From positions 248,001 to 312,000 of the forward strand of contig NZ_JAJGSX010000009.1 of the NCBI RefSeq assembly GCF_021245725.1: DNA of 64,000 nt, in the 5' to 3' direction. A program made the translations under genes and the position numbers. Position 1 is the first letter of the stretch. Each line of letters opens with the position of its first letter. The notes under the pieces were generated by a model. It was not told where the DNA came from and ran no database searches. It saw nothing but the letters and a program-made list of their open reading frames with translations. Below are positions 54,896 through 63,532 of the stretch, piece by piece. The DNA comes from Pseudonocardia sp. TRM90224 (GTDB lineage Bacteria; Actinomycetota; Actinomycetes; Mycobacteriales; Pseudonocardiaceae).

Positions 54896-55488
54896 GTCAG
54901 CTTGCCGAGCTGGTCGCTCAGGGCGAAGACCAGTTGCGCGGCCGTCGTTCCCGGCGGTACTGCCGAGACGGAGACGGTGACCAGCTCCGAGCGGCGGATC
55001 GCCACGGCGAACACGCTGCCGCCGTGGAAGCGGCACACGAAGCCGGTCCCGGGAGCGGCGACCGGTGCCCGCGACTCGCGGTCGCACACGGCCGCCACGC
55101 CGTCCAGCTCGGCCGCGGGTTCTCCGCTGAACGGGGCGATGGTGATGGCGAGGAACTCGTCCTCGCCCGCCGCGGACGTCGGCGCGGCCGCGGAGGTCCT
55201 GGTGGCGGACGCGGTGGCGCCGGCCTGCGCGGGCGCGGGCGGCGCCGGGTCGTAGACGCAGCGGGTGTCGCTCGCCGCGACCTCGTCGGGCGTCCACGTG
55301 ACACCGGTGGCCGCCGAAAGCGCACCGGCGTCGAGCAGGCAGGCCGCCGGCGGATCCGGCTCGGGCTCCGGCGAGGTGCCCGACGGGCCCGGGCCGGCCG
55401 TGCACCCGGCGAGCACGACGACGGTGAATGCGGCGACCCCTGCGATCGTCGCTGTCAGAGCTGCCCGTCCCCGTGCCACGGCAAGCAC
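54892..55488 (-). CDS. Lipoprotein, DUF3558-like
   Basis: A 198-residue exported lipoprotein: signal segment with lipobox VVLAGC (Cys29), Pro/Glu-rich linker, then a domain with ACLLDAGALSAATGVTW, RCVYDP and paired Cys as in DUF3558 proteins of mycobacteria and relatives, ending LSDQLGKLT. GTG start at 55488, facing away from the phosphotransferase gene. Its stop (TAG) is made by the last bases of the inverted-repeat element, so the C-terminus may have been set by that insertion. Confidence 0.75.
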   Translation of the reverse strand: MLAVARGRAALTATIAGVAAFTVVVLAGCTAGPGPSGTSPEPEPDPPAACLLDAGALSAATGVTWTPDEVAASDTRCVYDPAPPAPAQAGATASATRTSAAAPTSAAGEDEFLAITIAPFSGEPAAELDGVAAVCDRESRAPVAAPGTGFVCRFHGGSVFAVAIRRSELVTVSVSAVPPGTTAAQLVFALSDQLGKLT

Positions 55489-55553
55489 CCTGCCATACGC
55501 GGATGTGCCGACCGCTCCCGGTAATCCGGTGGGATCACCTCGACCGGCGCGGA

Positions 55554-55559
55554 TACCGT
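55554..55559 (+). promoter_or_regulatory. Candidate -10 for leaderless phosphotransferase gene
   Basis: TACCGT followed by 6 bases and ATG 55566. Confidence 0.4.
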
Positions 55560-55565
55560 CCGGCC

Positions 55566-56813
55566 ATGCGCTCGGTCACGCTGGTCCTGTGCGGCTCCGG
55601 CGGCCGCTTGCTCGGCGCGTTGCCGGCGTTCGACGTGCCGGTGCCGTGGTGGCAGGAGGTCGAGAGCGTCGTTGCCGCTGCGCGCGACGTGCACGGGGTG
55701 GACGTCACGATCCTGCGGCTCCTGGAGGTGGCGGAGCCGGCGGCCGGCAGCGGTGGCCCGGTGACCTACCTCGCCGAAGTAGCGGATGCGCCGGCCGTCC
55801 CGCTCGTGCCGTGGCCCGGCCCCGACCCGCTCGCCGACGAGCCGCTGCGCCAGTCCTACGCCCGTCCCGGCGGGCCCGGCGCCGACCTCGCATGGGCCGA
55901 CACCCGGCTCGCCGAGCTGGGCACCCCGAGGACGGGTCCGGCGACGCAGATGCGCACCTGGAACCTGTCGAGCCTGTGGCAGCTCCCGACGGCCGGCGGA
56001 ACGGTCTGGTTGAAGGTGGTGCCACCGTTCTTCGCGCGCGAGTCGGAGATCCTGCCGCTGCTCGACCCCGCCACCGTGCCGCGGGTGCTCGCCACGGGCC
56101 AGCAGCGGGTGCTGCTGGCCGACATCACGGGCGACGACCAGTACGACGCCACCGGTGCGGCGGTGCTGGACATGGTGCGCATGCTCGTCGACCTGCAGAT
56201 CGCATGGCTGGACCGAACCGCGGAGCTGCTCGCGCGCGGCGCCGCCGACTGGCGGCTGACCGGCCTCGGCCCGCGGATCGAGGCCGTGGCGGCGCGATAC
56301 GGGCCGGCGCTCACGCGTGGCGAGCGGGCCGACGTGGACCTCCTCGTGGCCGGTCTCGACGCCCGGTTCGCCGCGATCGACGCGTGCGGGCTGCCCGAGA
56401 CGCTGGTGCACGGCGATTTCCATCCCGGCAACGTCCGCGGGCGGCCCGGCGCGCTCGTGCTGCTCGACTGGCCCGAGATCGGCGTCGGCCACGCGATGTT
56501 CGACCAGCAGGCGTTCCTCGGCCGGCTCGGCCCCTCCGACTGCGTCGAGGCGGCGCGGTACTGGGCCGGCCGCTGGCGGGACGTGCGACCCGGCGCCGAC
56601 CCCGACCGCGCGGCGGAGCTGCTGGCGCCGGTCAACGAGCTATGCGCGGCGCTGATCTACTCCGACTTCCTCGACGCGATCGAGCCCAGCGAGCGCGTGT
56701 TCCACGCCGATGACCCTGCGCGGGCCCTGCGCGCCGCGGTGGCCCGCCCGGTCAGCGCCCGTCCCGTCAGCGCCCGTCCCGTCAGCGCGGCAGTGCCTTC
56801 TCGATCGCCGTGA
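55566..56813 (+). CDS. Aminoglycoside phosphotransferase (APH/choline kinase) family protein
   Basis: About 415 residues. Residues ~1-130 have no recognised family (MRSVTLVLCGSGGRLLGALP..., a nudix-like look is possible). The kinase-like part follows: GTVWLKVVPPFF (ATP-binding Lys), then the catalytic LVHGDFHPGNVRG and metal-binding VLLDWPEIGVGH. A C-terminal tail repeats ARPVS three times (15-base DNA repeat near 56750-56790). The end overlaps the convergent glutathione peroxidase gene by 32 bases. Substrate unknown; resistance should not be assumed. Confidence 0.82.
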   Translation: MRSVTLVLCGSGGRLLGALPAFDVPVPWWQEVESVVAAARDVHGVDVTILRLLEVAEPAAGSGGPVTYLAEVADAPAVPLVPWPGPDPLADEPLRQSYARPGGPGADLAWADTRLAELGTPRTGPATQMRTWNLSSLWQLPTAGGTVWLKVVPPFFARESEILPLLDPATVPRVLATGQQRVLLADITGDDQYDATGAAVLDMVRMLVDLQIAWLDRTAELLARGAADWRLTGLGPRIEAVAARYGPALTRGERADVDLLVAGLDARFAAIDACGLPETLVHGDFHPGNVRGRPGALVLLDWPEIGVGHAMFDQQAFLGRLGPSDCVEAARYWAGRWRDVRPGADPDRAAELLAPVNELCAALIYSDFLDAIEPSERVFHADDPARALRAAVARPVSARPVSARPVSAAVPSRSP

Positions 56814-57270
56814 CGACCTCGTCGGAGGTCGGCTCGGTGCGGGGCCGGAACCGGTTGAGCACGGTGCCGTCCGGGCCGATCAGGAACTTCTCGAAGTTCC
56901 ACTGCACGTCACCGGCTGCGCCCTCGGCGTCCGGGACGGCCGTGAGCTCGGCGTAGAGCGGGTGCCGGTCCGCGCCGTTCACGTCGATCTTCTCGGTGAG
57001 CGGGAACGTCACGCCGTACGTGCTGGAGCAGAACGTCTGGATCTCCTCGGCCGTGCCCGGCTCCTGTCCGGCGAACTGGTTGCAGGGCACGCCGAGCACG
57101 GTGAAGCCGCGCTCGGCGTAGCGGTCCTGCAGCTCCTCCAACCCGGTGTACTGCGGGGTGAGACCGCACTTCGACGCGACGTTGACCACCAGCACGGCGG
57201 TGCCGTCGAACGTCTTCAGATCGAGGGAGGAGCCGTCGAGCGCGGCGATGTTGATGTCCTGGAAGGCCAT
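56782..57270 (-). CDS. Glutathione peroxidase family (thiol peroxidase)
   Basis: A 162-residue thioredoxin-fold peroxidase. Active site: Cys35 in NVASKCGLTPQY, Gln65 in VPCNQFAGQEPG, Trp124-Asn125 in WNFEKFL; possible resolving Cys81. Actinobacteria lack glutathione, so the reductant is probably thioredoxin or mycothiol-linked. A TAGGCT box lies 7 bases before ATG 57270 on the minus strand, suggesting a leaderless message. Divergent from the TrpB2-like gene. Confidence 0.93.
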   Translation of the reverse strand: MAFQDINIAALDGSSLDLKTFDGTAVLVVNVASKCGLTPQYTGLEELQDRYAERGFTVLGVPCNQFAGQEPGTAEEIQTFCSSTYGVTFPLTEKIDVNGADRHPLYAELTAVPDAEGAAGDVQWNFEKFLIGPDGTVLNRFRPRTEPTSDEVVTAIEKALPR

Positions 57271-57277
57271 GAAGCCC

Positions 57278-57283
57278 AGCCTA
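57278..57283 (-). promoter_or_regulatory. Candidate -10 for leaderless glutathione peroxidase gene
   Basis: TAGGCT on the minus strand, 7 bases before the ATG. Confidence 0.4.
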
Positions 57284-57319
57284 TGGATCAGGTTCTTCCC
57301 CAGTTATGGCGCGGGCCAC

Positions 57320-57325
57320 TACGTT
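57320..57325 (+). promoter_or_regulatory. Candidate -10 for leaderless TrpB2-like gene
   Basis: TACGTT, 7 bases before ATG 57333; favours this start over ATG 57306. Confidence 0.4.
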
Positions 57326-57332
57326 CGCCGGC

Positions 57333-58592
57333 ATGACCCGCTGGACACTGCCGCCGGACAAGATTCCCAGCTCGTGGTTCAACGTCGTACCGCACCTCGC
57401 GTCGCCCCCGCAGCCGCCGCTGCACCCCGGCACGCGGGAACCGGTCGGCCCTGACGATCTTGCGCCGCTCTTCCCGATGGCGCTGATCGGGCAGGAGGTG
57501 AGCGCGGAGCCGTGGATCGACATTCCCGGCGAGGTGCTGGACATCCTGCGGCTGTGGCGCCCGACCCCGCTCGTGCGCGCCACCCGGCTGGAGAAGGAGC
57601 TCGGCACGCCCGCGCGGATCTACTTCAAGGACGAGTCGGTCTCGCCCGCCGGCAGCCACAAACCCAACACGGCCGTCGCGCAGGCGTTCTACAACAAGCA
57701 GGAAGGCATCGCCCGGCTCACCACCGAGACCGGGGCGGGGCAGTGGGGCACGGCGCTCGCGTTCGCCTGCGCCCAGTTCGACCTCGACCTCAAGGTCTAC
57801 ATGGTGCGGGCCTCCTACGAGCAGAAGCCGTACCGCCGTATCGCGATCGAGACGTGGGGCGGGGAGGTTGTCGCGGCGCCCGTCGACGAGCCGGGTCATC
57901 CGGGTTCGCTCGGCTCCGCGATCTCCGACGCCGTGCGCGACTGCGCGGGCCGCGCCGACTCGCACTACGCGCTGGGCTCGGTGCTCAACCACGTCCTGCT
58001 GCACCAGACGGTGATCGGGATCGAGGCGAAGGAGCAGCTGCAGCTCGCTGGCGAGCGGCTCCCCGACGTCGTGATCGCGCCGTGCGGGGGAGGGTCGAAC
58101 CTCGGCGGGATCGCGTTCCCGTTCGTGCCCGACGAGGGTGTCCGGCTGGTGGCGGTCGAGCCGCTCTCCTGCCCGACGCTGACCCAGGGCCGTTTCGACT
58201 ACGACTTCGGCGACACCGCCGGCCTCACGCCGCTGCTGCCCATGTACACGCTGGGCCACGACTTCATCCCGCCGTCGATCCACGCGGGCGGCCTGCGGTA
58301 CCACGGCGACTCCCCGCTGATCTCGCAGCTCGTCCGGGACGGCCGGATGGAGGCGGTCGCCTACCCGCAGGGGAAGGTGTTCGAGGCGTCCGTGCAGTTC
58401 GCGCGCACCGAGGGCAAGATCCCTGCGCCCGAGTGCGGCCACGCCATCCGGGCCGCGATCGACGAGGCGTTGGCGGCGAAGGAGACCGGCGAGGAGAAGG
58501 TGATCCTCTTCAACTACTGCGGCCACGGGTTCCTCGACCTGACCGCCTACGACGACTACAACAACGGCCGGCTCCCGGAGGAGCAGGGCTGA
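57333..58592 (+). CDS. TrpB2-like PLP enzyme (tryptophan synthase beta-like)
   Basis: About 419 residues. TrpB2 features: extended N-terminus ([17 protein letters not shown]..., [18 protein letters not shown]), PLP lysine in [19 protein letters not shown], the PLP phosphate loop CGGGSNLGG and HAGGLRYHG. TrpB2 proteins make tryptophan from indole and serine (or O-phosphoserine in archaeal forms) without binding TrpA. No trpA or other trp gene is in the window, so the role here (indole salvage or another beta-replacement) is open. Followed by a large nested palindrome. Confidence 0.9.
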   Translation: MTRWTLPPDKIPSSWFNVVPHLASPPQPPLHPGTREPVGPDDLAPLFPMALIGQEVSAEPWIDIPGEVLDILRLWRPTPLVRATRLEKELGTPARIYFKDESVSPAGSHKPNTAVAQAFYNKQEGIARLTTETGAGQWGTALAFACAQFDLDLKVYMVRASYEQKPYRRIAIETWGGEVVAAPVDEPGHPGSLGSAISDAVRDCAGRADSHYALGSVLNHVLLHQTVIGIEAKEQLQLAGERLPDVVIAPCGGGSNLGGIAFPFVPDEGVRLVAVEPLSCPTLTQGRFDYDFGDTAGLTPLLPMYTLGHDFIPPSIHAGGLRYHGDSPLISQLVRDGRMEAVAYPQGKVFEASVQFARTEGKIPAPECGHAIRAAIDEALAAKETGEEKVILFNYCGHGFLDLTAYDDYNNGRLPEEQG

Positions 58593-58602
58593 GCACCCCG
58601 AT

Positions 58603-58667
58603 CTTCCCCATCGTTTTGGGTGGATGCGCGCCGAAACAGCGCGCAAGCGCCCAAAACGGTGGGGAAG
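58603..58667. repeat. Nested inverted repeat between convergent TrpB2-like and glycosidase genes
   Basis: Outer arms 58603-58622 and 58648-58667 pair over 20 bp with two G-U wobbles; an inner GCGCGC pair (58626-58631, 58639-58644) closes a 7-base loop. It probably terminates both genes. Arm length and symmetry recall the palindrome at 14335-14389, though the sequence differs. Confidence 0.7.
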
Positions 58668-58677
58668 TTTGCGGTGG

Positions 58678-60489
58678 TCAGTAGGTCAGGCCGAAGCCGA
58701 GCGGGAAGAGCGGGTCCTTCCCGTCGCCCTCGTTGACGGGCTGCTGCGCTGACGAGCGCATCCACGTCATGGGCAGCTTCCCGCTGGGCTTGTGGTCGCC
58801 GAAGAGCACGTCGGCGACGCCGGCGCCTTCCGTACCGGGCAGCCACGCCGCGACGAACGCCTTCCACGAGGGCAGCTGGGCGGCGATGTCCATCGTCCGG
58901 CCCGAGACCAGGACGACCACCACCGGGACGCCCGACGCCTCGAGCTTCTTCAGCGTGGCGAGGTCGTCTGCGTCGAGCGGGAGCGTGTCGCGGTCGCCCT
59001 CGTACTCGGCGTAGGGCTTCTCACCGATCACGGCGACGGCGACCTTGTAGGAGCTGTCGATCCCCGAGCCGTCCTTGCTGTACTGGATCTTCGTCGTCGG
59101 CCCGGCGACCGACTTGATGCCCTCGAGGACCGAGGTGCCCTTGGTGGTGGGGCCGCTCTCGCCCTGCCACGTGATCGACCAGCCGCCGAGCTGGTGGCCG
59201 ATGTCGTCGGCGTTCTTGCCGGCCACGAACACGGCGTTGCCGTCCTTCGCGAGCGGCAGGACGTTGCCCTCGTTCTTCAGCAGCACCTGCGACTCCCGGA
59301 CGGCCTGGCGGGCCAGGTCGCGGTGGGGTGCACTGCCGAGCGTCGCGGTGAGCGCGCGGTCGACCAGCGGGTGCTCGAACAGCCCCAGCTCGAACTTCTT
59401 CGTGAGGATGCGGCGGTTGGCGTCGTCGATCCGCTCCATCGACACGCGGCCGCCCTCGACCTCCGCCTTCAACAGCGACATGAACTGCTTCGAGTCGGCG
59501 GCCACCATCGCCATGTCGGTGCCGGCGTTGATGCCCTCGCGGACGTCCTGCGCGGTGAGGTCGTCCTTGTTGCCGTCGATCCGGTGGATCGCGTTCCAGT
59601 CGCTGATCACGAAGCCGCGGAAGCCGAGCTCGCCCTTCAGCACCGTGTTGACCAGGTACGGGCTGTTGTGCAGGTACTCGCCGTTCCACTGGTTGTACGA
59701 GAGCATCACCGAGCCGACGTCGCGCCGCACGGCCTCCTGGAACGGCGGCAGGTGGATCTTGCGCAGCTCGGCCTCGCTGAGCTCGGTGTTGCCCTGGTCG
59801 CTGCCTTCGGTCGTGCCGCCGTCGCCGAGATAGTGCTTCGCGGTCGCGAGGACCTTGTTCGGGCCCTTCTGCAGGCCGTCGATGATCGTGGTCATCGACG
59901 AGACAACCTCGGGCGACTCGCTGAACGACTCGTAGGTGCGGCCCCAGCGGTCGTCGCGGGCGACGCAGAGGCAGGGCGCGAACGTCCAGCTGAACCCGGT
60001 GCCCGCGGTTTCCGTCGCCGTGACCTCGCCGACCTTGCGGGCCAGCTCCGGGTCGCGGGTGGCGCCCATGCCGATGTTGTGCGGGAAGATCGTGGAGCCG
60101 ACGACGATCTGGTTGCCGTGCACGGCGTCGACGCCGTAGATCAGCGGGATGCGCAGCCGCGTGGCCAGCGCCTCCTTCTGGAGGCGGTCGGCCTGGTCGG
60201 CCCACGGCTCCGGCGCGTTGGTGGGCGGTGTGGAATCACCGACGGCGAGCAGCGATCCCACGGCTGTCGACGTGACCTCGCCCGGCGCGAGCTTCGAGTT
60301 CTCGGCCTGCGTCATCTGGCCGATCTTCTCGTCGAGCGTCATGCGGCCGAGCAGGTCGTCGACGCGCTGCGAAACGGGTACCGCAGGGTCCAGGTAGGGC
60401 GCCTCGGCGCGTGGCGCCTGCTGTGCGGGAGCCGGTGCGGAACATCCGGTGAGCACCATCGCAATAGCGACGATGGAACGTGCGCGCAT
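58678..60489 (-). CDS. Family 3 glycoside hydrolase lipoprotein (beta-glucosidase-like)
   Basis: Predicted cell-surface exo-beta-glucosidase. The 603-residue protein begins with a short lipoprotein signal (VLTGC, Cys16). GH3 N-terminal barrel: LIYGVDAVHGN, KHYLGDGGT, and the nucleophile Asp297 in GFRGFVISDW. C-terminal domain: VLLKNEGNVLPL, and EGDRDTLPL / AAWLPGTEGAG, as in barley-type exo-glucanases where the acid/base Glu lies. It ends right after LFPLGFGLTY with no FnIII domain. Probably handles wall or plant glucans. Confidence 0.92.
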   Translation of the reverse strand: MRARSIVAIAMVLTGCSAPAPAQQAPRAEAPYLDPAVPVSQRVDDLLGRMTLDEKIGQMTQAENSKLAPGEVTSTAVGSLLAVGDSTPPTNAPEPWADQADRLQKEALATRLRIPLIYGVDAVHGNQIVVGSTIFPHNIGMGATRDPELARKVGEVTATETAGTGFSWTFAPCLCVARDDRWGRTYESFSESPEVVSSMTTIIDGLQKGPNKVLATAKHYLGDGGTTEGSDQGNTELSEAELRKIHLPPFQEAVRRDVGSVMLSYNQWNGEYLHNSPYLVNTVLKGELGFRGFVISDWNAIHRIDGNKDDLTAQDVREGINAGTDMAMVAADSKQFMSLLKAEVEGGRVSMERIDDANRRILTKKFELGLFEHPLVDRALTATLGSAPHRDLARQAVRESQVLLKNEGNVLPLAKDGNAVFVAGKNADDIGHQLGGWSITWQGESGPTTKGTSVLEGIKSVAGPTTKIQYSKDGSGIDSSYKVAVAVIGEKPYAEYEGDRDTLPLDADDLATLKKLEASGVPVVVVLVSGRTMDIAAQLPSWKAFVAAWLPGTEGAGVADVLFGDHKPSGKLPMTWMRSSAQQPVNEGDGKDPLFPLGFGLTY

Positions 60490-60575
60490 TTCCTACGGAC
60501 CCCCGACCGACGTCATTGCACTTCACTGCGCGGCGGATGCTACCCAGCTGCGCTTACAGCTGGCTCAAAGCGCGG

Positions 60576-61478
60576 TCACGCGCCAGGGTGAGCAGGCAAC
60601 CGGAACTGCGTGAGCACGGCGCGGTGGTCGCTGCTGCGGACGTCGACGATCTCGAACCGGCTGGTGACCGTCGCGGCCGGGACGATCACGTGGTCGATCT
60701 GGATGCCGAGCGCCCTGGGCAGCTTGGTCGGGAACGTGCCGGCCAGGCCACGGCCGGTGCCGGCCGCCGCGCTGTGCCCCGGGCCGATCGCGTCGCGCAG
60801 CAGGGCGTGGTCGAGCGTGGCGTTGAGGTCGCCGGCGACGATCGGGGCGACCGGTTCCCGGCACCAGCGACCGATCGTCGCCATATCGGCGCACCACCAC
60901 CGCGTGCGTTGCACGCCCACGGGCGAGATGGTGTGGGCGACGATGAAGCTCCGCTCGCCCAGCAGGCCGCCGGTCGCGCGCAGGCTCCGCTGCGGCATCG
61001 CGGGATCCGAGCGGACCTCGAGCAACCCCATCCGGTCGGCAGCCAGCAGCACCACACCCTCGCCGTCGGCCACGCCGGGCGCCGTTGCGGCCCATGACCG
61101 GTAGCCCATGCCGCTGATCAACGGCATCAGCTTGTCGCGGAAGTCGCATCCGGCTTCCGAGAGCGCAACCAGGTCGGGTCGCTCGCGTTCGAGCAGCGTG
61201 GCGAGCTCGCCGGTGTCGGCGCGGCCGTGCAGGACGTTCAGGGCGAGCACGGTGAAGTCGGAGCTCGACGGCTGTGCCGCCGGGCGCCGCCAGACGCGTT
61301 CGGCCAGCGCCGGCAGCGCCGCCAGCGCGACGGCCCCGAGCGCCGTCGCCGCACCCCGCCTGCGGGGACGGCTGGCGAGTGCCGCCGTCGCGATCGCGGC
61401 CGCGGCGGTGAGGTGGGGCCGCCAGGCGAGCACCGCGACGCCGAGAGCGCTGCGATCGGTCAGGGAGCGGGGCGGCAT
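60576..61478 (-). CDS. Endonuclease/exonuclease/phosphatase-fold protein, membrane-anchored
   Basis: About 300 residues: one or two N-terminal hydrophobic segments (residues ~20-60), then the EEP domain with VLALNVLHGRADTGELA, PDLVALSEAG, VAGDLNATLDHALLR, IDHVIVP and SSDHRAVL, the His/Asp set of the metal-dependent phosphatase/nuclease site. ATG 61478 has AAAGGA upstream and is preferred over ATG 61511. Substrate unknown; such anchored EEP proteins in actinobacteria are usually outward-facing. Confidence 0.85.
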   Translation of the reverse strand: MPPRSLTDRSALGVAVLAWRPHLTAAAAIATAALASRPRRRGAATALGAVALAALPALAERVWRRPAAQPSSSDFTVLALNVLHGRADTGELATLLERERPDLVALSEAGCDFRDKLMPLISGMGYRSWAATAPGVADGEGVVLLAADRMGLLEVRSDPAMPQRSLRATGGLLGERSFIVAHTISPVGVQRTRWWCADMATIGRWCREPVAPIVAGDLNATLDHALLRDAIGPGHSAAAGTGRGLAGTFPTKLPRALGIQIDHVIVPAATVTSRFEIVDVRSSDHRAVLTQFRLPAHPGA

Positions 61479-61555
61479 CACGGAGATCCTTTCGACGGTA
61501 CTTCCGGGCAACGGGCGGGCGGCGCACCGAGTTCCGCTCTTGATCTGAACCCAGG

Positions 61556-61582
61556 TTGAGGTTGCATCCTGCTCAGTAGCAC
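61556..61582 (+). promoter_or_regulatory. Candidate promoter for the quinone oxidoreductase gene
   Basis: TTGAGG (61556-61561) with TAGCAC (61577-61582) 15 bases on. An AACC-CA-GGTT dyad lies just before (61549-61558). Weak evidence. Confidence 0.3.
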
Positions 61583-61605
61583 TTTCATCAAACTATGGAG
61601 CGGCC

Positions 61606-62586
61606 ATGCACGCGATTCGCCAGCACACCTTCGGCCCCGCGGAGAACCTGCGCCTCGAGGAAGTCGACGATCCGCAGCCGGGTGCGGGGCAGGTCCGGAT
61701 CGCGGTGGAGGCTGCAGGCATCCACCTGGTCGACACCTTCATCAGGGCCGGCAAGAGCACGGGCCCGTTCCCGCCGCCGCAGCTGCCGATGACCCCCGGC
61801 CGTGAGGTCGCGGGCGTCGTCGACGCGGTGGGGGACGGCGTCGACGCGGCCTGGGTGGGCGCCCGGGTCGTCGCGCACCTCGGGCTGGCGAGCGGCGGGT
61901 ACGCGGAGCTCGCGATCGCGAACGTCGATGCGCTGCACCGGCTGGCCGACACGCTCGAAGCCCCCGCCGCCGTCGCGATGATGGGGACCGGGCGGATGAC
62001 GATGGGGCTGCTGGCGGTCGCGCAGATGGTCGAGACCGACGTCGTGCTCGTCACGTCCGCCGCCGGCGGTATCGGCACGCTGCTCGTGCAGGCAGCGCGG
62101 AACGCGGGCGCCACCGTCGTCGGTGTCGCGGGCGGGCCCACGAAGGTCGAGATGGTGCGCAGCAACGGCGCCGACGTCGCCGCCGACTACAACGACCCCG
62201 GCTGGGTCGAGACCGTCACCGCCGCGCTCGACGGTCGCGGCATCACACTGGCCTTCGACGGCGTGGGCGGGGCGGTCGGCGAGGCGGTGTTCCGGCTGCT
62301 CGTCCCAGGTGGTCGGCTGATCCTGTTCGGCTACTCGGGTGGCGAGCCGGCAGCGTTCAGCTCGTCGGACCTGTTCGAGCGCGGGCTGACGGTCGCGGTT
62401 GCGCTCGGCCCGCGGATCATGGGGCTGCCCGGCGGGATGCGTGCGCTCGAGGAGCGCTCGATCGCCGAGGCGACCGCCGGGCGACTCGTTCCCGCCGTGC
62501 AGATCTTCCCGTTGAAGGACGCCGCTGCCGCGCACCGGGCGCTGGAGAACCGGGAGGCGGCCGGCAAGGTCGTGCTGGTGCCGTGA
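61606..62586 (+). CDS. Zinc-binding dehydrogenase, quinone oxidoreductase family
   Basis: A 326-residue medium-chain reductase. GroES-like N-terminal half (RIAVEAAGIHLVDTFIRAGKS, MTPGREVAGVVDAVG) and Rossmann half with the NADPH motif VTSAAGGIGTLLVQAARNAGATVVGV, ending REAAGKVVLVP. No Cys cluster for zinc is seen, so it is a zinc-free quinone oxidoreductase. GGAG precedes ATG 61606. Its stop overlaps the GTG of the LLM gene, coupling the two. Confidence 0.9.
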   Translation: MHAIRQHTFGPAENLRLEEVDDPQPGAGQVRIAVEAAGIHLVDTFIRAGKSTGPFPPPQLPMTPGREVAGVVDAVGDGVDAAWVGARVVAHLGLASGGYAELAIANVDALHRLADTLEAPAAVAMMGTGRMTMGLLAVAQMVETDVVLVTSAAGGIGTLLVQAARNAGATVVGVAGGPTKVEMVRSNGADVAADYNDPGWVETVTAALDGRGITLAFDGVGGAVGEAVFRLLVPGGRLILFGYSGGEPAAFSSSDLFERGLTVAVALGPRIMGLPGGMRALEERSIAEATAGRLVPAVQIFPLKDAAAAHRALENREAAGKVVLVP

Positions 62587-63455
62587 TCGCCGTCGGAGTG
62601 GTGCTGCCATCGCTCGCCGTCGTGCGCGACCAGCGCCTCGACCTCGCCGCGGCCGCCCGGCACGTCGAGGAGGCCGGGCTCGACAGCGCGTGGCACGGCG
62701 ACCACCTCGCGCCGGGCGGGCCGGTGCGCGACTGCACGGTCGCGCTCGCCGTCGCCGCCACCGCGACCCGGCGGATCACGGTGGGCACGAGCGTGTACGT
62801 GCCGGCGATCCGGCCGCTCGCGTGGGCGGCGAAGCAGATCGCCACGCTGGTGGAGATCTCCGGCGGCCGCTTCGTGCTCGGCGTCGGATCCGGCGGCGGG
62901 CCCGAGCAGTGGGCGGCGGCCGGCGTGCCGTACGACGAGCGCGGCGCGCGCACCGACACCGCCCTGGAGCTGCTGCCCGCGCTGCTCGCGGGCGAGCCCG
63001 TCACGCTGCCCGACGGGGCGGCCGTGACGCTCGCGCCCGCCGTCGCGCCGCCACCGGTGTGGGTGGGCAACGCGTCGGCCGTCGCGTTGCGGAGAGCGGC
63101 CCGGTTCGGCGCCGGCTGGTTCCCGTCGCTGATCACCGCGGCGGAGGTCGCGGCCGGCGTTGCGACGCTGGCTGCGGCCCAGCACCGGCCGACGGTGGCG
63201 ATCGGCATGGCGGGCGCGCTCGGTGCCGGTGTGCCGGCTCGAACGGAGATCGCCGCCGGGATCGCGTCGGCGTACGGGCGGCCGGTCGAGGAGGTCGCAT
63301 CGGTGCCGCTCAGCGGCGGGCCCGGGGAGGTGGCGGAGCAGCTCGCGGCCTACGCGGCGGCAGGAGCGTCGCACGCGGTGATCGGGATCGCGGGCGGCGA
63401 CTGGCGCCGGCAGGTCGACCTGCTGGCGGAGGCGAAGACGCTGCTCGTGGCGTAG
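62583..63455 (+). CDS. LLM-class (F420-dependent) oxidoreductase
   Basis: A 290-residue TIM-barrel of the luciferase-like family: GVVLPSLAVVRDQRLDLA, EEAGLDSAWHGDHL, RRITVGTSVYVPAIRPL, ISGGRFVLGVGSGGGPEQ, and a C-terminal region PVWVGNASAVALRRAARFGAGWFPS. The SGGRF.LGVG.GG pattern fits F420-using members of actinobacteria; FMN use is not excluded. GTG overlaps the upstream oxidoreductase stop. Confidence 0.88.
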   Translation: MIAVGVVLPSLAVVRDQRLDLAAAARHVEEAGLDSAWHGDHLAPGGPVRDCTVALAVAATATRRITVGTSVYVPAIRPLAWAAKQIATLVEISGGRFVLGVGSGGGPEQWAAAGVPYDERGARTDTALELLPALLAGEPVTLPDGAAVTLAPAVAPPPVWVGNASAVALRRAARFGAGWFPSLITAAEVAAGVATLAAAQHRPTVAIGMAGALGAGVPARTEIAAGIASAYGRPVEEVASVPLSGGPGEVAEQLAAYAAAGASHAVIGIAGGDWRRQVDLLAEAKTLLVA

Positions 63456-63532
63456 CAGGCTGACGCTGGCCCGTCGTGGTTGGCGCACGTATCGCGTCCG
63501 GGGCCTGACTGGGCGCCGGGCGGTCAGCCTGC
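63455..63532. repeat. 10-bp inverted repeat between LLM and sigma factor genes
   Basis: GCAGGCTGAC (63455-63464) is complementary to GTCAGCCTGC (63523-63532), which includes the sigma-factor stop. The 58-base spacer makes it a weak terminator for the two convergent genes. Confidence 0.35.

Noticed and set aside
61541..61566. MerR-type operator before the quinone oxidoreductase gene
   Set aside because: Only a short AACC/GGTT dyad; spacing and length do not fit a MerR site and no regulator gene is adjacent.
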